From: Halobacteriales archaeon QS_1_68_17
GTDB lineage: Archaea > Halobacteriota > Halobacteria > Halobacteriales > Haloarculaceae
Length of the DNA: 61,596 nucleotides
Assembly: GCA_003021105.1 (NCBI GenBank)
Contig: PXRG01000024.1
Location: 1-61,596, forward strand
Direction of reading: 5' to 3'
Of the stretch, positions 7,878 to 16,564 are shown one piece after another (position 1 is the stretch's first letter; the number at the start of each line of letters is the position of its first letter). The position numbers and the translations under genes were made by a program. A model generated the notes under the pieces. The model did not search any database, was not told the origin of the DNA, and saw nothing but the letters and a program-made list of their open reading frames with translations.

Positions 7878-10157
7878 TTACTGGAAGGTCCGGCCGAGTT
7901 GCTCGGTCTCCTCGACGTCGCGCTCGCTGCGCTCGAAGCGCTTCTCGATCTCCTCGTAGCGCTCCCGCGTTTCGTCGGTGACGCTCGGGCCGACCTCGTC
8001 TAACGCCGCCTCGAAGTGGTCCATGGTCACCCTGACGTTGCCGACGCTCTCGTCGATCTCGTCCGGGTCGACGCTGGTGATGAACTCCCTGGAGGCCGCC
8101 ATCGACGCCTCGCGGCAGACCGCCTCGATGTCGGCACCGACGTATCCCTCGGTCCGCTCGGCGAGTTCTTCGATGTCGACGTCGTCGGCGAGCGGCTTGT
8201 TCTGGGTGTGGACCGCGAAGATCGCGCGCCTGGCCTCCTCGTCAGGGACGGGCACGTGGACGTGCCGGTCGAGGCGGCCGGGGCGCAACAGTGCCGAGTC
8301 GATCAGGTCCGGTCGGTTGGAGGTGGCGATCACCACGACGTCCTCCAGTTCTTCGAGGCCGTCGAGTTCCGTGAGCAGCTGGGAGACCACGCGCTCGCCG
8401 ACGCCGGAGTCGCCCATGTTGCGACCCCGTTCGCCGGCCATGGCGTCGATCTCGTCGAAGAAGATCACGGTCGGGGCATTCTCGCGTGCCTTCGAGAACA
8501 CCTCGCGGACGCCCTTCTCGGACTCCCCGACGAACTTGTTGAGGAGTTCGGGGCCTTTCACGGAGATGAAATTCGACTGGGCCTCGTTGGCGACGGCCTT
8601 CGCCAGCAGCGTCTTCCCGGTGCCAGGCGGACCGTACATGAGTACGCCCTTCGCGGCCTTCATGTCCATCTGCTCGAAGACCTGCGGGAAGTCGAGCGGC
8701 CACTGGACGGTCTCCCGGAGGCGTTCCTTCGTGTCCTCCAAGCCGCCGACGTCCGCCCAGGTGACGTCGGGCACCTCGACGAACACCTCGCGGAGCGCCG
8801 AGGGTTCGATCCCCTTCAGCGCCTCCTTGAAGTCGTCCGTGGTGACCGTCAGCCGTTCGAGGACTTCCGCGTCGATCCGATCCTCTTCGAGGTCGAGTTC
8901 CGGCCGGATCCGCCGGAGCGCGTTCATCGCGCTCTCCTTGGCCAGCGATTCGAGGTCCGCTCCCACGAAGCCGTGGGTGTTCTCGGCGTACTGCTCGATG
9001 TCGATGTCCTCGCTGAGGGGCATCCCGCGGGTGTGGACCTGCAGGATCTCGCGGCGACCGTCCTTGTCCGGGACGCCGATCTCGATCTCGCGGTCGAACC
9101 GGCCGCCCCGGCGGAGCGCGGGATCGAGCGCGTCCAGGCGGTTGGTCGCGCCGATGACGACGACCTCGCCGCGGGACTCCAGGCCGTCCATCAGCGAGAG
9201 CAACTGGGCGACGACCCGGCGCTCGACGTCGCCGGAGGTCTCGCCGCGCTTGGGCGCGATGGAGTCGATCTCGTCGATGAAGACGATGGCGGGGGCGTTC
9301 TCCTCGGCCTCGTCGAAGACCTCCCGGAGTTGCTCCTCGCTCTCGCCGTAGTACTTCGACATGATCTCCGGCCCGGAGATGTTGGTGAAGTAGGCGTCGA
9401 TCTCGTTGGCGACGGCCTTGGCCATCAGGGTCTTCCCGGTGCCCGGCGGGCCGTGCAGGAGGACGCCCTTCGGCGGTTCGATCCCGAGTGTCTCGAACAG
9501 TTCGGGGTGGCGCATCGGGAGTTCGATCATCTCCCGGACCTGTTCGAGTTCGTCGTCGAGGCCGCCGATGTCCTCGTAGGTGACGTTGGGGGTCTCGGCC
9601 CGGCCGGCCGATCCCGTCTCGCGGCCGCCCGCGATCTGCTCTGCGGGGCGCTCGCTGACCTCGATCTCCGTCGAGTCGGTCACGACGACCGTCCCGGACG
9701 GCGAGGTCTTGGCGATCTTCAGCGGAATTTTCTGGCCGGACATCGACGAGAGCGGCCCGAGGCCGAACGAGAACGGCACCGTCTGGCCCTTCGTGACGGC
9801 CTGGCCGCTCAGCTTGTTCCGGACGTGCGGGGCGACGTTCCCCCGGACCCGGAGGTTCTGGGGCAGCGCGACCGTCACCGAGGTCGCCGGCTGAACGTCG
9901 GCCTTCTCGACCTCGACGGTGTCGTCGATCCCGACCTCGGCCTCCTGGCGGAGTTGGCCGTCGATGCGGACGACGCCCTGGCCCTCGTCCTCGGGGTAGC
10001 CGGGCCAGACACGGGCGACCGCGCGGCCGCCATCGCGGCCCTCGATGACGATGTAATCGCCGTTCTCGAGGTCCATCTCGTTCATCGCCGCCCTGTCGAT
10101 GGCGGCGAGTCCGCGGCCGGCATCCTTCTGTTTGAGCGGCTTGACGGTGAGTCTCAT
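7878..10157 (-). CDS. cdc48: Cdc48/VCP/p97-type AAA+ ATPase
   Basis: A 759-residue unfoldase of the Cdc48/VAT family, which remodels proteins and feeds the archaeal proteasome. The N domain (residues 1-180) begins [18 protein letters not shown] and has the double-psi barrel. D1 has Walker [18 protein letters not shown] near residue 240 and Walker [16 protein letters not shown]2 has Walker [18 protein letters not shown] near 510 and Walker [16 protein letters not shown]. Both arginine-finger regions ([13 protein letters not shown] and [14 protein letters not shown]) are intact, so both rings should be active. Its start overlaps the stop of the small upstream gene by ATGA, so expression depends on the promoter at about 10391-10440. 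Confidence 0.95.
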   Translation of the reverse strand: MRLTVKPLKQKDAGRGLAAIDRAAMNEMDLENGDYIVIEGRDGGRAVARVWPGYPEDEGQGVVRIDGQLRQEAEVGIDDTVEVEKADVQPATSVTVALPQNLRVRGNVAPHVRNKLSGQAVTKGQTVPFSFGLGPLSSMSGQKIPLKIAKTSPSGTVVVTDSTEIEVSERPAEQIAGGRETGSAGRAETPNVTYEDIGGLDDELEQVREMIELPMRHPELFETLGIEPPKGVLLHGPPGTGKTLMAKAVANEIDAYFTNISGPEIMSKYYGESEEQLREVFDEAEENAPAIVFIDEIDSIAPKRGETSGDVERRVVAQLLSLMDGLESRGEVVVIGATNRLDALDPALRRGGRFDREIEIGVPDKDGRREILQVHTRGMPLSEDIDIEQYAENTHGFVGADLESLAKESAMNALRRIRPELDLEEDRIDAEVLERLTVTTDDFKEALKGIEPSALREVFVEVPDVTWADVGGLEDTKERLRETVQWPLDFPQVFEQMDMKAAKGVLMYGPPGTGKTLLAKAVANEAQSNFISVKGPELLNKFVGESEKGVREVFSKARENAPTVIFFDEIDAMAGERGRNMGDSGVGERVVSQLLTELDGLEELEDVVVIATSNRPDLIDSALLRPGRLDRHVHVPVPDEEARRAIFAVHTQNKPLADDVDIEELAERTEGYVGADIEAVCREASMAASREFITSVDPDEIDESVGNVRVTMDHFEAALDEVGPSVTDETRERYEEIEKRFERSERDVEETEQLGRTFQ

Positions 10158-10390
10158 CCGCTCACCTCCACAGTCAGGACGCCGTTTTTGATCGACGCGT
10201 CGGCCGCGTCAGCGGGAACCTCGAACTCGTACTGGTCGTCGGCGGTGACGACGATGACCGTCCCGTCGACGACGTCCACGGACGCGTCGCTGCCCGCACC
10301 CGCGTCCGCGACAAGCAGTACGGTCCCGTCGTCGTACTCGTACTTCTCGACGGGACCCTGTTCGTCCACAAACCGCTGTTTGGCAGTCAT
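10154..10390 (-). CDS. Small alpha-crystallin-like (Hsp20-like) protein, partner gene of cdc48
   Basis: A 78-residue protein, conserved in haloarchaea as far as I recall and sometimes listed as a DUF7127-type protein. The C-terminal half, [21 protein letters not shown], matches the end of the alpha-crystallin domain of small heat-shock proteins (AxxxNGVLTVxV). The N-terminal half, [20 protein letters not shown], supplies earlier beta strands. It is shorter than a normal Hsp20 and lacks the IxI tail, so it may be a minimal one-domain chaperone or adaptor. It is first in a two-gene operon with cdc48 (four-base overlap), which suggests client delivery to Cdc48. That role is inference. Confidence 0.75.
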   Translation of the reverse strand: MTAKQRFVDEQGPVEKYEYDDGTVLLVADAGAGSDASVDVVDGTVIVVTADDQYEFEVPADAADASIKNGVLTVEVSG

Positions 10391-10439
10391 GCTAACTCCA
10401 AGTTAGCTTTGTAAGTATTTAAACTTTTCGTAGACGAAA
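10391..10439 (-). promoter_or_regulatory. Promoter of the Hsp20-like/cdc48 operon with two palindromes
   Basis: Reading on the minus strand, a TTTCGT-CT-ACGAAA palindrome (10426-10439) lies just upstream of a TATA box GTTTAAATA (10416-10424). A perfect 7-bp palindrome GCTAACT-TGG-AGTTAGC (10391-10407) then fills the space up to the ATG. The start codon is about 28 bases from the TATA box, so the transcript is probably leaderless and the second palindrome covers the transcription start. The layout suggests one site overlapping the TFB-recognition side and one blocking the start, as for a stress-responsive operon. Confidence 0.65.
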
Positions 10440-10667
10440 CCGCGGTACAGCACCCGGATCACCGAAAGACCGGTCGTGTTGCGATTCAGGATTGGTCCGG
10501 GCCGGTGCGGCCGGACTGTGTCCCGTCTCACCGTTTCACCGGCCCGTGTCCTCGTCCTACAGTCCCCCGATCTCTGTCCTCGTTTCCTCGTACCATCAGC
10601 GGCCGTCGTCCACGGGCGTCTGTGTCCATCCGGATTTGTTTTCAGTCTCCCGCGCGAGAGGACTGTC

Positions 10668-11432
10668 ATGGAGAAAGTCGCCCACCACGGCCGCGAGACC
10701 GCGTACAGACACGTCGCGGCCGGTACCGATTCTCCGCCGGTCGTATTCGTCCACGGGAGCGGGGGAACGCACCTCGCGTGGGCGAACCAGTACGGCCGGC
10801 GCGACGCGCCGTACTCCTCGGTCGCGCTCGATTTGAGCGGCCACGGGGACTCGGACGACGTCTCGACGGACCCCGGTCGGGAGACGCTGTCGGCCTACGC
10901 GGCGGACGTACTCGCGGTCGCCCGCGAGACGGGGGCAGAATATCTCGTCGGGAACTCCCTGGGCGGCGCGGTCGCGCTGTGGATCGCCCTCGAGCACGAC
11001 CACCCCTTCGAGGGACTGGTCCTGGCGGGCACGGGCGCGAAACTCGCGGTCCTCGACTCGCTCCGGGAGTGGCTCGCGGACGACTTCGAGCGGGCCATCG
11101 AGTTCCTCCACGGCGAGGACCGGCTGTTCCACGACCCCGACCCGGAGATGGTCGACCGGTCGGCGCGGCTCATGCGCGAGACCGGCCGCCGGGTGACGCG
11201 GCGCGACTACCTGACCTGTCACTCGTTCGACGTCCGGAACAGGGTCGAGGAGGTGACGACGCCGGCGCTGGCCGTCGTCGGCGAGTACGACGGGCTGACG
11301 CCGCCGTCCTACCACGAGTACCTGGCCGAGCACCTCCCGGACGCCGATTACCGGGAGATCAGTGACGCAGCCCACCTGGCGATGGTCGAGCGCCCCGCGG
11401 CGTTCGACCGCCACCTCGACGCGTTCGTCTAG
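10668..11432 (+). CDS. Alpha/beta-hydrolase fold protein
   Basis: A 254-residue hydrolase. The oxyanion-hole loop is VFVHGSGGTHLAW. The nucleophile elbow GNSLGG puts Ser near residue 96, the acid is probably Asp in GEYDGLTPP near 207, and the His is in DAAHLAMVE near 235, so the triad is complete. The overall pattern resembles carboxylesterase/haloperoxidase-like enzymes; the substrate cannot be inferred. ATG 10668 gives the standard N-terminus before the first strand. It is divergent from the cdc48 operon and ends tail to tail with panB through a shared CTAG. Confidence 0.85.
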   Translation: MEKVAHHGRETAYRHVAAGTDSPPVVFVHGSGGTHLAWANQYGRRDAPYSSVALDLSGHGDSDDVSTDPGRETLSAYAADVLAVARETGAEYLVGNSLGGAVALWIALEHDHPFEGLVLAGTGAKLAVLDSLREWLADDFERAIEFLHGEDRLFHDPDPEMVDRSARLMRETGRRVTRRDYLTCHSFDVRNRVEEVTTPALAVVGEYDGLTPPSYHEYLAEHLPDADYREISDAAHLAMVERPAAFDRHLDAFV

Positions 11433-12220
11433 AGGTCCTCTTCGACGTAGGTGTGTTCGTCGGCGGGGAACGACCCCTCGGTGACGGCCTCGACGTAGTC
11501 CTCGACGGCCGCGGCCATCTCGCCGCGCACGTCCCCGAACTGTTTCGAGAACGACGGTGCCCAGTCGCTCAGCCCGACGGCGTCGGTCAACACGAGCACT
11601 TGGCCGTCGCAGTCGGGGCCGGCACCGATGCCGATGGTCGGGATCGACAGCTCCTCCGTGACCGCGGCCGCGAGGTTCGCCGGGACGTGTTCGAGCACGA
11701 GCGCGAACGCGCCCGCGTCCTCGTGGGCGACAGCCAGGTCGCGTATCTCGTCGGCGGCCTCCCTGGTGGTTCCCTGGCGGCTGTACCCCCCGAGCTGGTT
11801 GATCCGCTGGGGGGTCAGGCCGAGGTGGGCCATCACCGGGATACCCAGTTGCGTGAGCCGCTCGGTGAGCGCGACCGTGTGCGGACCGCTCTCCAGTTTG
11901 ATCCCGTCGGCACCTTCCTCTTGTATCATCCGGCCGCAGTTTTTGATCGCCTCGCTCTCGTCGACCCCGAAGCTCAGAAACGGCATGTCCGCGACCACCA
12001 GCGCGTCGTCGACCCCGCGGACGACCGCCCCGGTCCGGCTGGCTACCTCGTCGACGGTCACGGGCAGCGTCGTGTCGTACCCGAGGACGGCGTTGCCCAT
12101 GCTGTCGCCCACGAGCAGGACGTCGACGCCGGCGGCGTCGGCGATCTCGGCGGTCACGGCGTCGTAGGCCGTCAACATTGCGATCGGCCGGTCGTCACCC
12201 AGGTCCTGGGCCGTCGGCAT
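11429..12220 (-). CDS. panB: 3-methyl-2-oxobutanoate hydroxymethyltransferase PanB
   Basis: PanB adds a hydroxymethyl group from methylenetetrahydrofolate to 2-oxoisovalerate to give ketopantoate, the first dedicated step to coenzyme A. The 263-residue protein carries the expected motifs: MLTAYDAVTAEIADAAGVD, LLVGDSMGNAVLGY, GIKLESG, VMAHLGLTPQ, LEHVPANLA and PTIGIGAGPDCDGQVLVL. Metal-binding Asp residues (VGDS, VVADMPF) are present. Length is normal. It stands alone rather than with other CoA genes. The stop overlaps that of the hydrolase gene by CTAG. Confidence 0.95.
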   Translation of the reverse strand: MPTAQDLGDDRPIAMLTAYDAVTAEIADAAGVDVLLVGDSMGNAVLGYDTTLPVTVDEVASRTGAVVRGVDDALVVADMPFLSFGVDESEAIKNCGRMIQEEGADGIKLESGPHTVALTERLTQLGIPVMAHLGLTPQRINQLGGYSRQGTTREAADEIRDLAVAHEDAGAFALVLEHVPANLAAAVTEELSIPTIGIGAGPDCDGQVLVLTDAVGLSDWAPSFSKQFGDVRGEMAAAVEDYVEAVTEGSFPADEHTYVEEDL

Positions 12221-12319
12221 GTACCCCTCTGGACCGCCGACCGGTATATCGGTTCGGATTCCCGCGAACGCGCGCGGGGGATCACAAGCGGCTTGACGCT
12301 CCGCTCGTACCCACGGGAC

Positions 12320-12550
12320 GTGCCAGCGCGCGTCGACTCCACCGACCCCGACGGCATCGACTACGCCTGGGTCATGCAGGTCACGTTCGTCCTGACGACA
12401 GTGATCGGCGCGCCACTGGTGGCCGTCCTCTCGACCGGCGTGCGGCTCCCGACCTGGCCGGCACGGGTGAGTTTCGCGGTCCGGGTCGGCGCTGTCGTCT
12501 GGTTCTGTACTGCCGTGGCGGTCTTTCTCTACGCCCGCCGCCGGAACTAG
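12320..12550 (+). CDS. Small two-helix membrane protein (DUF5822-like)
   Basis: A 76-residue protein starting with GTG (VPARVDSTDPDGIDYAW). Two membrane helices follow, VMQVTFVLTTVIGAPLVAVL and FAVRVGAVVWFCTAVAVFLY, then a basic end YARRRN. I recognise the DPDGxDYxWVMQ start as a conserved haloarchaeal family, which I believe is DUF5822; no function is known. It is divergent from panB and its stop shares CTAG with the convergent HAD gene. Confidence 0.7.
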   Translation: MPARVDSTDPDGIDYAWVMQVTFVLTTVIGAPLVAVLSTGVRLPTWPARVSFAVRVGAVVWFCTAVAVFLYARRRN

Positions 12551-13083
12551 TCGAGAAACGCCGAGACGTACGCGAACGCGGTGCCGGCCCGCCGGGCGGT
12601 CCGTTCGTCGCGTTCGCTGTCCCCGACGAACAGCGTCCGGCCCGGATCGGCGTCAAGCCGGCTTACCGTCTCCAGGAGCGGCTCCGGAGCCGGTTTGTAC
12701 AGTTCGTGGGAGTCCCGCCCGACGACCGCGTCCACGTAGCCGTCGAGCCCGTGGATCTCCAGGGCGATGCGAGCCGCCGACTCGCAGTTGAGCGAGCAGA
12801 CCCCGACCGCCACCGGCTGGGGGAGCGTGTCGGCCGCCGGGAGCCGACGCGAGGTGCGCGCGCCCTCCCGTTCGTGTTCGGCCAGTGCCGACTCGACGAC
12901 GTCCCTGGTCCCCGTCTCGTCTCCGAGTTCGAGCATCGTCCAGAGATCGGCCTCGCCGACGTCGATCCCCCGCTCGCGGAGGGCGGCCGCGACCGCCCGC
13001 GCGGCCGCGCCCCAGTTGACGTCGAGGTCGACCAGGGTCCCGTCGAGGTCGTAGACGTAGGCCTCGTAGTCGCTCTCTGTCAC
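12547..13083 (-). CDS. HAD superfamily hydrolase (phosphoglycolate phosphatase-like)
   Basis: A 178-residue HAD-type phosphatase. Motif I is YVYDLDGTLVDLD, with nucleophile Asp and acid/base Asp two residues on. Motif II is VGVCSLN (Ser). Motif III includes the Lys of ELYKPAPEP, and motif IV is TLFVGDSERDERTA. The cap is a small helical C1 insertion between motifs I and II. The substrate is unknown; phosphoglycolate or nucleotide-like compounds are common in this group. I start at GTG 13083 (VTESDYEAYVYDLDG) because the upstream in-frame alternative is a TTG. The start codon lies inside a palindrome listed separately. Confidence 0.85.
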   Translation of the reverse strand: MTESDYEAYVYDLDGTLVDLDVNWGAAARAVAAALRERGIDVGEADLWTMLELGDETGTRDVVESALAEHEREGARTSRRLPAADTLPQPVAVGVCSLNCESAARIALEIHGLDGYVDAVVGRDSHELYKPAPEPLLETVSRLDADPGRTLFVGDSERDERTARRAGTAFAYVSAFLD

Positions 13084-13098
13084 TATCCGGGGATAGTG
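13081..13098. promoter_or_regulatory. Palindrome spanning the start codon of the HAD gene
   Basis: CACTATCC-GG-GGATAGTG is a perfect 8-bp inverted repeat whose left edge is the GTG start codon of the HAD gene on the minus strand. It could be an operator at the start of a leaderless transcript or a hairpin that hides the start. There is no obvious TATA box 25 bp upstream. Confidence 0.45.
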
Positions 13099-13210
13099 CC
13101 GTCGTGGCAAATGGGCTTCGGTCGACGCGGCGACCGTGCCGGTGGATCGCCGATCCCCGTCGCAGTCCCCGTCGCGCCAGGTCCCGCGCGGGTCCCACGC
13201 CGGCCAGTCA

Positions 13211-13319
13211 TAGTGATTGTTGCGATTATTTTCGTGATCACGTCATGTGAACGGTTGGTTTGTGGGCTGAAGCCCCCGAATTGTGACTTCTCGGCGGTAA
13301 AGAGTCGCAACAATCACTA
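13211..13319. mobile_element. MITE copy A (TIR GTGATTGTTGCGA, TA ends)
   Basis: GTGATTGTTGCGA (13213-13225) and its inverted match TCGCAACAATCAC (13305-13317) bound a 105-bp non-coding core, with TA on both sides. The interior shares GGTTGGTT, the small hairpin GGGCTGAAGCCC and ATTGTGACTTCTCGG with copies B and C. On the minus strand the element starts immediately after the TGA stop of the acyl-CoA dehydrogenase gene (TGA then TA). It lies 113 bp upstream of the HAD gene. Confidence 0.85.
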
Positions 13320-14387
13320 TCAGTCCAGCAGTTCCCGCGCGATCACCTTCTTCTGGATCTCGGTGGTGCCCTCGTAGATGGTGGTGACCTTCGCGTCCCG
13401 GTAGAACCGCTCGACGGGGACGTCGGTCGTGTAGCCGTAGCCGCCGTGGATCTGGACGGCCTCGCCGGCCACGTCGACGGCCCCCTCGCCGGCGAAGTAC
13501 TTGGCCATGCTGGCGGCGGCGGCCGCGGGTTCGCCGGCGTCGTGGCGGCTGTGCCGGATCGCCTGGAACTCGCCGATCGGGCGGCCGAACTGCTCGCGCT
13601 CCCCGGCATAGTCGATCGCCTCGTCCAGCGCGGCCGCCGCGAGGCCGACGGCCTGGGCCGCGATGCCGATCCGCCCGCCTGTCAACACAGACAGCGCCGC
13701 CGACAGCCCCCGTCCCTCCGCTGTCAGCCTGTTCTCCGCGGGGATGCGGACGTCGTCGAACAGGAGTGCGGTCGTGTCGCTGGCGCGCAACCCGAGTTTG
13801 TCCTCCTTTTTGTCGACCGACAGGCCGTCGGCGTCCTTCGGGACGAGAAACTGGGTCACCGACCCCGGGTCGTCGCGGTCGGTTTTTGCGAAGACCACGA
13901 CCACGCCCGCCCGTTCGCCGTTCGTGACCCACTGTTTCTTGCCGTTCAGGACGTACTCGTCGCCTTCGCGTCGGGCCGCGGTCGTCATTTCGGCGGGGTT
14001 CGACCCCGCGTCGGGTTCCGAGAGCGCGAACGCTCCCACCGGCCGGCCGTCGACCATCTCCGGGAGCCACCGTTCCCTGAGCGGGCGGTCGCCGAACTCC
14101 GCGATGCAGGTCGTCACGAGACAGTGGACCGACAGCGCCGTCGCCACCGCCAACATTCCGTAGGCGAGCTGTTCGTTGACGACGGCGTAGGTCAGCCGGT
14201 CGGCGTCGTAGCCGCCGTATTCCTCGGGGACGGTCAGCCCCGTCAGGTCGATGTTGGCCAGCCCGTCCCACACTCCCTCGGGGAACGTCTGGGTCCGGTC
14301 GGCCTCCCGGGCGAGGGGTCGTACCTCCTCGATTGCGAACTCCCGCACGAGGTCCCTGACGGCCGCCTGTTCGGCCGAGAGTTCCAT
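13320..14387 (-). CDS. Acyl-CoA dehydrogenase, internally shortened
   Basis: An FAD-dependent acyl-CoA dehydrogenase, which makes the alpha,beta double bond in fatty or branched acyl-CoA. Recognisable parts are FALSEPDAGSNP, the substrate/FAD strand KKQWVTNGERAG, EREQFGRPIGEFQAIRH, IHGGYGYTTDVPVERFYRD and the catalytic-base motif IYEGTTEIQ. At 355 residues it is about 20-25 short of the usual 376-380. The missing piece lies after FQAIRH (near base 13555), where the next residues, SRHDAGEPAAA, belong about two dozen residues further on in relatives. The loss keeps the frame but removes most of a helix of the C-terminal four-helix bundle, so activity is doubtful. The stop TGA touches MITE copy A. 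Confidence 0.88.
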   Translation of the reverse strand: MELSAEQAAVRDLVREFAIEEVRPLAREADRTQTFPEGVWDGLANIDLTGLTVPEEYGGYDADRLTYAVVNEQLAYGMLAVATALSVHCLVTTCIAEFGDRPLRERWLPEMVDGRPVGAFALSEPDAGSNPAEMTTAARREGDEYVLNGKKQWVTNGERAGVVVVFAKTDRDDPGSVTQFLVPKDADGLSVDKKEDKLGLRASDTTALLFDDVRIPAENRLTAEGRGLSAALSVLTGGRIGIAAQAVGLAAAALDEAIDYAGEREQFGRPIGEFQAIRHSRHDAGEPAAAAASMAKYFAGEGAVDVAGEAVQIHGGYGYTTDVPVERFYRDAKVTTIYEGTTEIQKKVIARELLD

Positions 14388-14429
14388 GGCCGACGAACGG
14401 CCCGGGGCGACAAAAATCCCCGCCGGTCG

Positions 14430-15617
14430 TCACTCCCGCAGGTACGAGACGACGGTCGCGGCGTCGGCCCCGAGGCCGCCGCCCTGCGCGACCGTCGGAC
14501 CGCCGCCGCCACCGCCGCCGAACTCGTCGGTCACCTCCGCGACGAGGTCGCCGGCGTCGACCTCGCCGGTCGTGCCGGCCGCGAGATACTGGCCGTCCTC
14601 GGAGACGAGTACCGCCACGTCTGCGGCCTCGCCCGCGAGTTCCTGGACCCGGTCCTGGAGCCCGTTCGCGTCGAGCCCGGCGATCGACCCCACGAGCCAC
14701 TCCGCGCCGTCCTTCCGGACGGTCTCCTCCCGGAGTTCCGCAATCCGGGCGTCGACGAGGTCGCCCCGGAGGTCCGCGAGTTCCTCCTGGAGGTCGTCGC
14801 GCTCGGTCTTGATCCGTTCGACCATCTCGGGCAGGTCGGCGACCCGGGTGTCCGCCGTTCTGGCCGCCTGGAGGGCGTTCGCCCGCTCCTCGGCCCGGCG
14901 CTCGATGCCCGGGGGGCCGACGGCGAACTCGACCCTGGTCAGCCCCTCGCCGGGGTTCGAGCGGTCCAGCAGCGTCACCGGTCCCATCTCTCGGGTGTTC
15001 CCGACGTGAGTTCCCCCGCAGGCCGCTACGTCCCAGCCCTCGACCTCGACGACCCGGATGGTGTCCAGGCCCGTGACGCCCTCCTCGGTCTTGGTGTTGA
15101 AGGCGATCTCGTCGTCGGCAAGCGCCGCCTCGCGGTCCATCTCGCGCCAGGTGACCTCCCGGGAGTCCCAGACGGTCCGGTTGACCAGCCGCTCTAGTTC
15201 TACCAGCAGGTCGTCGTCGATCTCGGTGGTGGTGGCAAAGTCCACCCGGACCTTCTCGTCGCCGATGCCGAAACCCCCGTATCCGAGGTCGTCGAGCACC
15301 TGGCGGCCCGCCCCGTAGAGGACGTGGCTGGCCGTGTGGGCGCGCATGCAGTAGGTCCGGAAGTCCGGGTCGACGGCACCGGTCACCGCGTCGCCGGTGT
15401 CGAACGGGGGGACCTCGGCCAGTGCGTGGACCACGCTCCCGTCGACCTTCTGGACGTCCTCGACCGGCACGCCGCCGAGCGTGCCACGGTCGGCCGGCTG
15501 GCCGCCGCTCTCCGCGTAGAAGTACGTTTCGGCGAGGACGACCTCCCGGCCGTCGATCCGCTCGACCCGCGACTCGAACTCCGTGACGTACGGCTCGGCC
15601 GCTGCCTTCGAAGCCAT
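14430..15617 (-). CDS. AlaX-like alanyl-tRNA editing protein with DHHA1 domain
   Basis: A 395-residue trans-editing protein related to the editing and C-terminal domains of alanyl-tRNA synthetase; such proteins hydrolyse Ser- or Gly-tRNA(Ala). The N-terminal beta-barrel has AESGGQPADRGTL. The zinc/active site is HTASH (near residue 95) plus CGGTHV (near 197). A coiled coil (PEMVERIKTERDDLQEELAD) leads to a DHHA1 domain with the glycine-rich end FGGGGGGGPTVAQGGG. This is the long AlaX-L layout. ATG 15617 (MASKAAAEPYV) is the first good start. It is not obviously in an operon, with MITE copy B 143 bp upstream. Confidence 0.88.
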   Translation of the reverse strand: MASKAAAEPYVTEFESRVERIDGREVVLAETYFYAESGGQPADRGTLGGVPVEDVQKVDGSVVHALAEVPPFDTGDAVTGAVDPDFRTYCMRAHTASHVLYGAGRQVLDDLGYGGFGIGDEKVRVDFATTTEIDDDLLVELERLVNRTVWDSREVTWREMDREAALADDEIAFNTKTEEGVTGLDTIRVVEVEGWDVAACGGTHVGNTREMGPVTLLDRSNPGEGLTRVEFAVGPPGIERRAEERANALQAARTADTRVADLPEMVERIKTERDDLQEELADLRGDLVDARIAELREETVRKDGAEWLVGSIAGLDANGLQDRVQELAGEAADVAVLVSEDGQYLAAGTTGEVDAGDLVAEVTDEFGGGGGGGPTVAQGGGLGADAATVVSYLRE

Positions 15618-15761
15618 CACCAACGGAGTGGCGGCCCGCCGATAAAAGGCTTCACACCTTCGGTTCGTGCGGAAGGTCGGGGGCGCTGGGGGCCCCGAGC
15701 GTCCAGCGGTGACCCGCGAGGCACGAGGTGCCGACAACCGTGACGGGGGTGTCGCGTATCG

Positions 15762-15870
15762 TAGTGATTGTTGCGATTATTTTCGCAACCACGTCACGTG
15801 AACGGTTGGTTCGCGGGCCGAAGCCCACGAATTGTGACTTCTCGGTGGTAAAGAGTCGTAACAATCACTA
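15762..15870. mobile_element. MITE copy B (same family as copy A)
   Basis: The core GTGATTGTTGCGA (15764-15776) to TCGTAACAATCAC (15856-15868) is flanked by TA on each side and has the same 109-bp length as copy A, with a few substitutions. Outside the left TA the base is G rather than A, which supports TA as the true target duplication. On the minus strand the element again begins right after a TGA stop, that of the aMBF1 gene. Confidence 0.85.
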
Positions 15871-16365
15871 TCAGGAGGTGTCGATCAGCGTCACGTCGAG
15901 GGCGTCCTCCAGCCGCTCGATCACCGACCCGCCGACGCCGGCCTGGGTGGCCCTACCGTGCTCGACGGCCAGGACCGCCGACTCGTCGGCGTCGATCCGG
16001 TCGGCGAGCTCGTCGACCTGGAGGCCGGCGTCCTGGCGGGCCCGTTGCAACCGCTCCGCGTAGTCCGCCACGAGGTACGGTAACTGGTCGTCGTCGTACC
16101 CCGCCCCGTCCTCCCAGTGGGAGGCGTCGCCGGACCTGGCGTCCTGGATTTTCGCGGTGTTGCGAGCCGCGCGCTTTTTGCGGTCGGCGTCCCCGTCGTC
16201 CTCCGTGGACCGGTCTCCCGCGTCGCCGTGTCTGGCACAGTCGCCACACACCTGCAGGGTGGCACCCGCTACGGTCGCGGTCCGGAGGTCGCCGTCCTCC
16301 GACCCGCAGAGTTCGCAACTGCCACCGCCGTCCGATCCCCCGCTACCCGTCGAGTACTTGGCCAT
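15871..16365 (-). CDS. aMBF1, archaeal multiprotein bridging factor 1
   Basis: A 164-residue regulator with an N-terminal zinc ribbon (CELCG...CGDCA, residues about 17-43), a flexible acidic middle and a C-terminal Cro/C1-type helix-turn-helix (YAERLQRARQDAGLQVDELA and SAVLAVEHGRATQ). It ends in the typical VIERLEDALDVTLI. aMBF1 binds the ribosome and is thought to link translation to transcription, as in eukaryotic MBF1. Length and both domains are normal. It is monocistronic, and its TGA stop is directly followed by MITE copy B. Confidence 0.9.
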   Translation of the reverse strand: MAKYSTGSGGSDGGGSCELCGSEDGDLRTATVAGATLQVCGDCARHGDAGDRSTEDDGDADRKKRAARNTAKIQDARSGDASHWEDGAGYDDDQLPYLVADYAERLQRARQDAGLQVDELADRIDADESAVLAVEHGRATQAGVGGSVIERLEDALDVTLIDTS

Positions 16366-16564
16366 GCAGCCGGTTGTGGACTGCTGCTATTTGAACTTCC
16401 GCTTTCAGCGCCGGCCCGGACCCCGACGGGCGTGACGTCGCAACGACACGGCCACTCGGACCCCGGCCGGGACCTGCATCAGAACCGTTGGGGCGGCTCC
16501 GGCTCGGTACCTTCGCCGGGGCCATCCCTTTCGCTTCCCCGATCCGTTCCGCCGGCGGTAGTCG

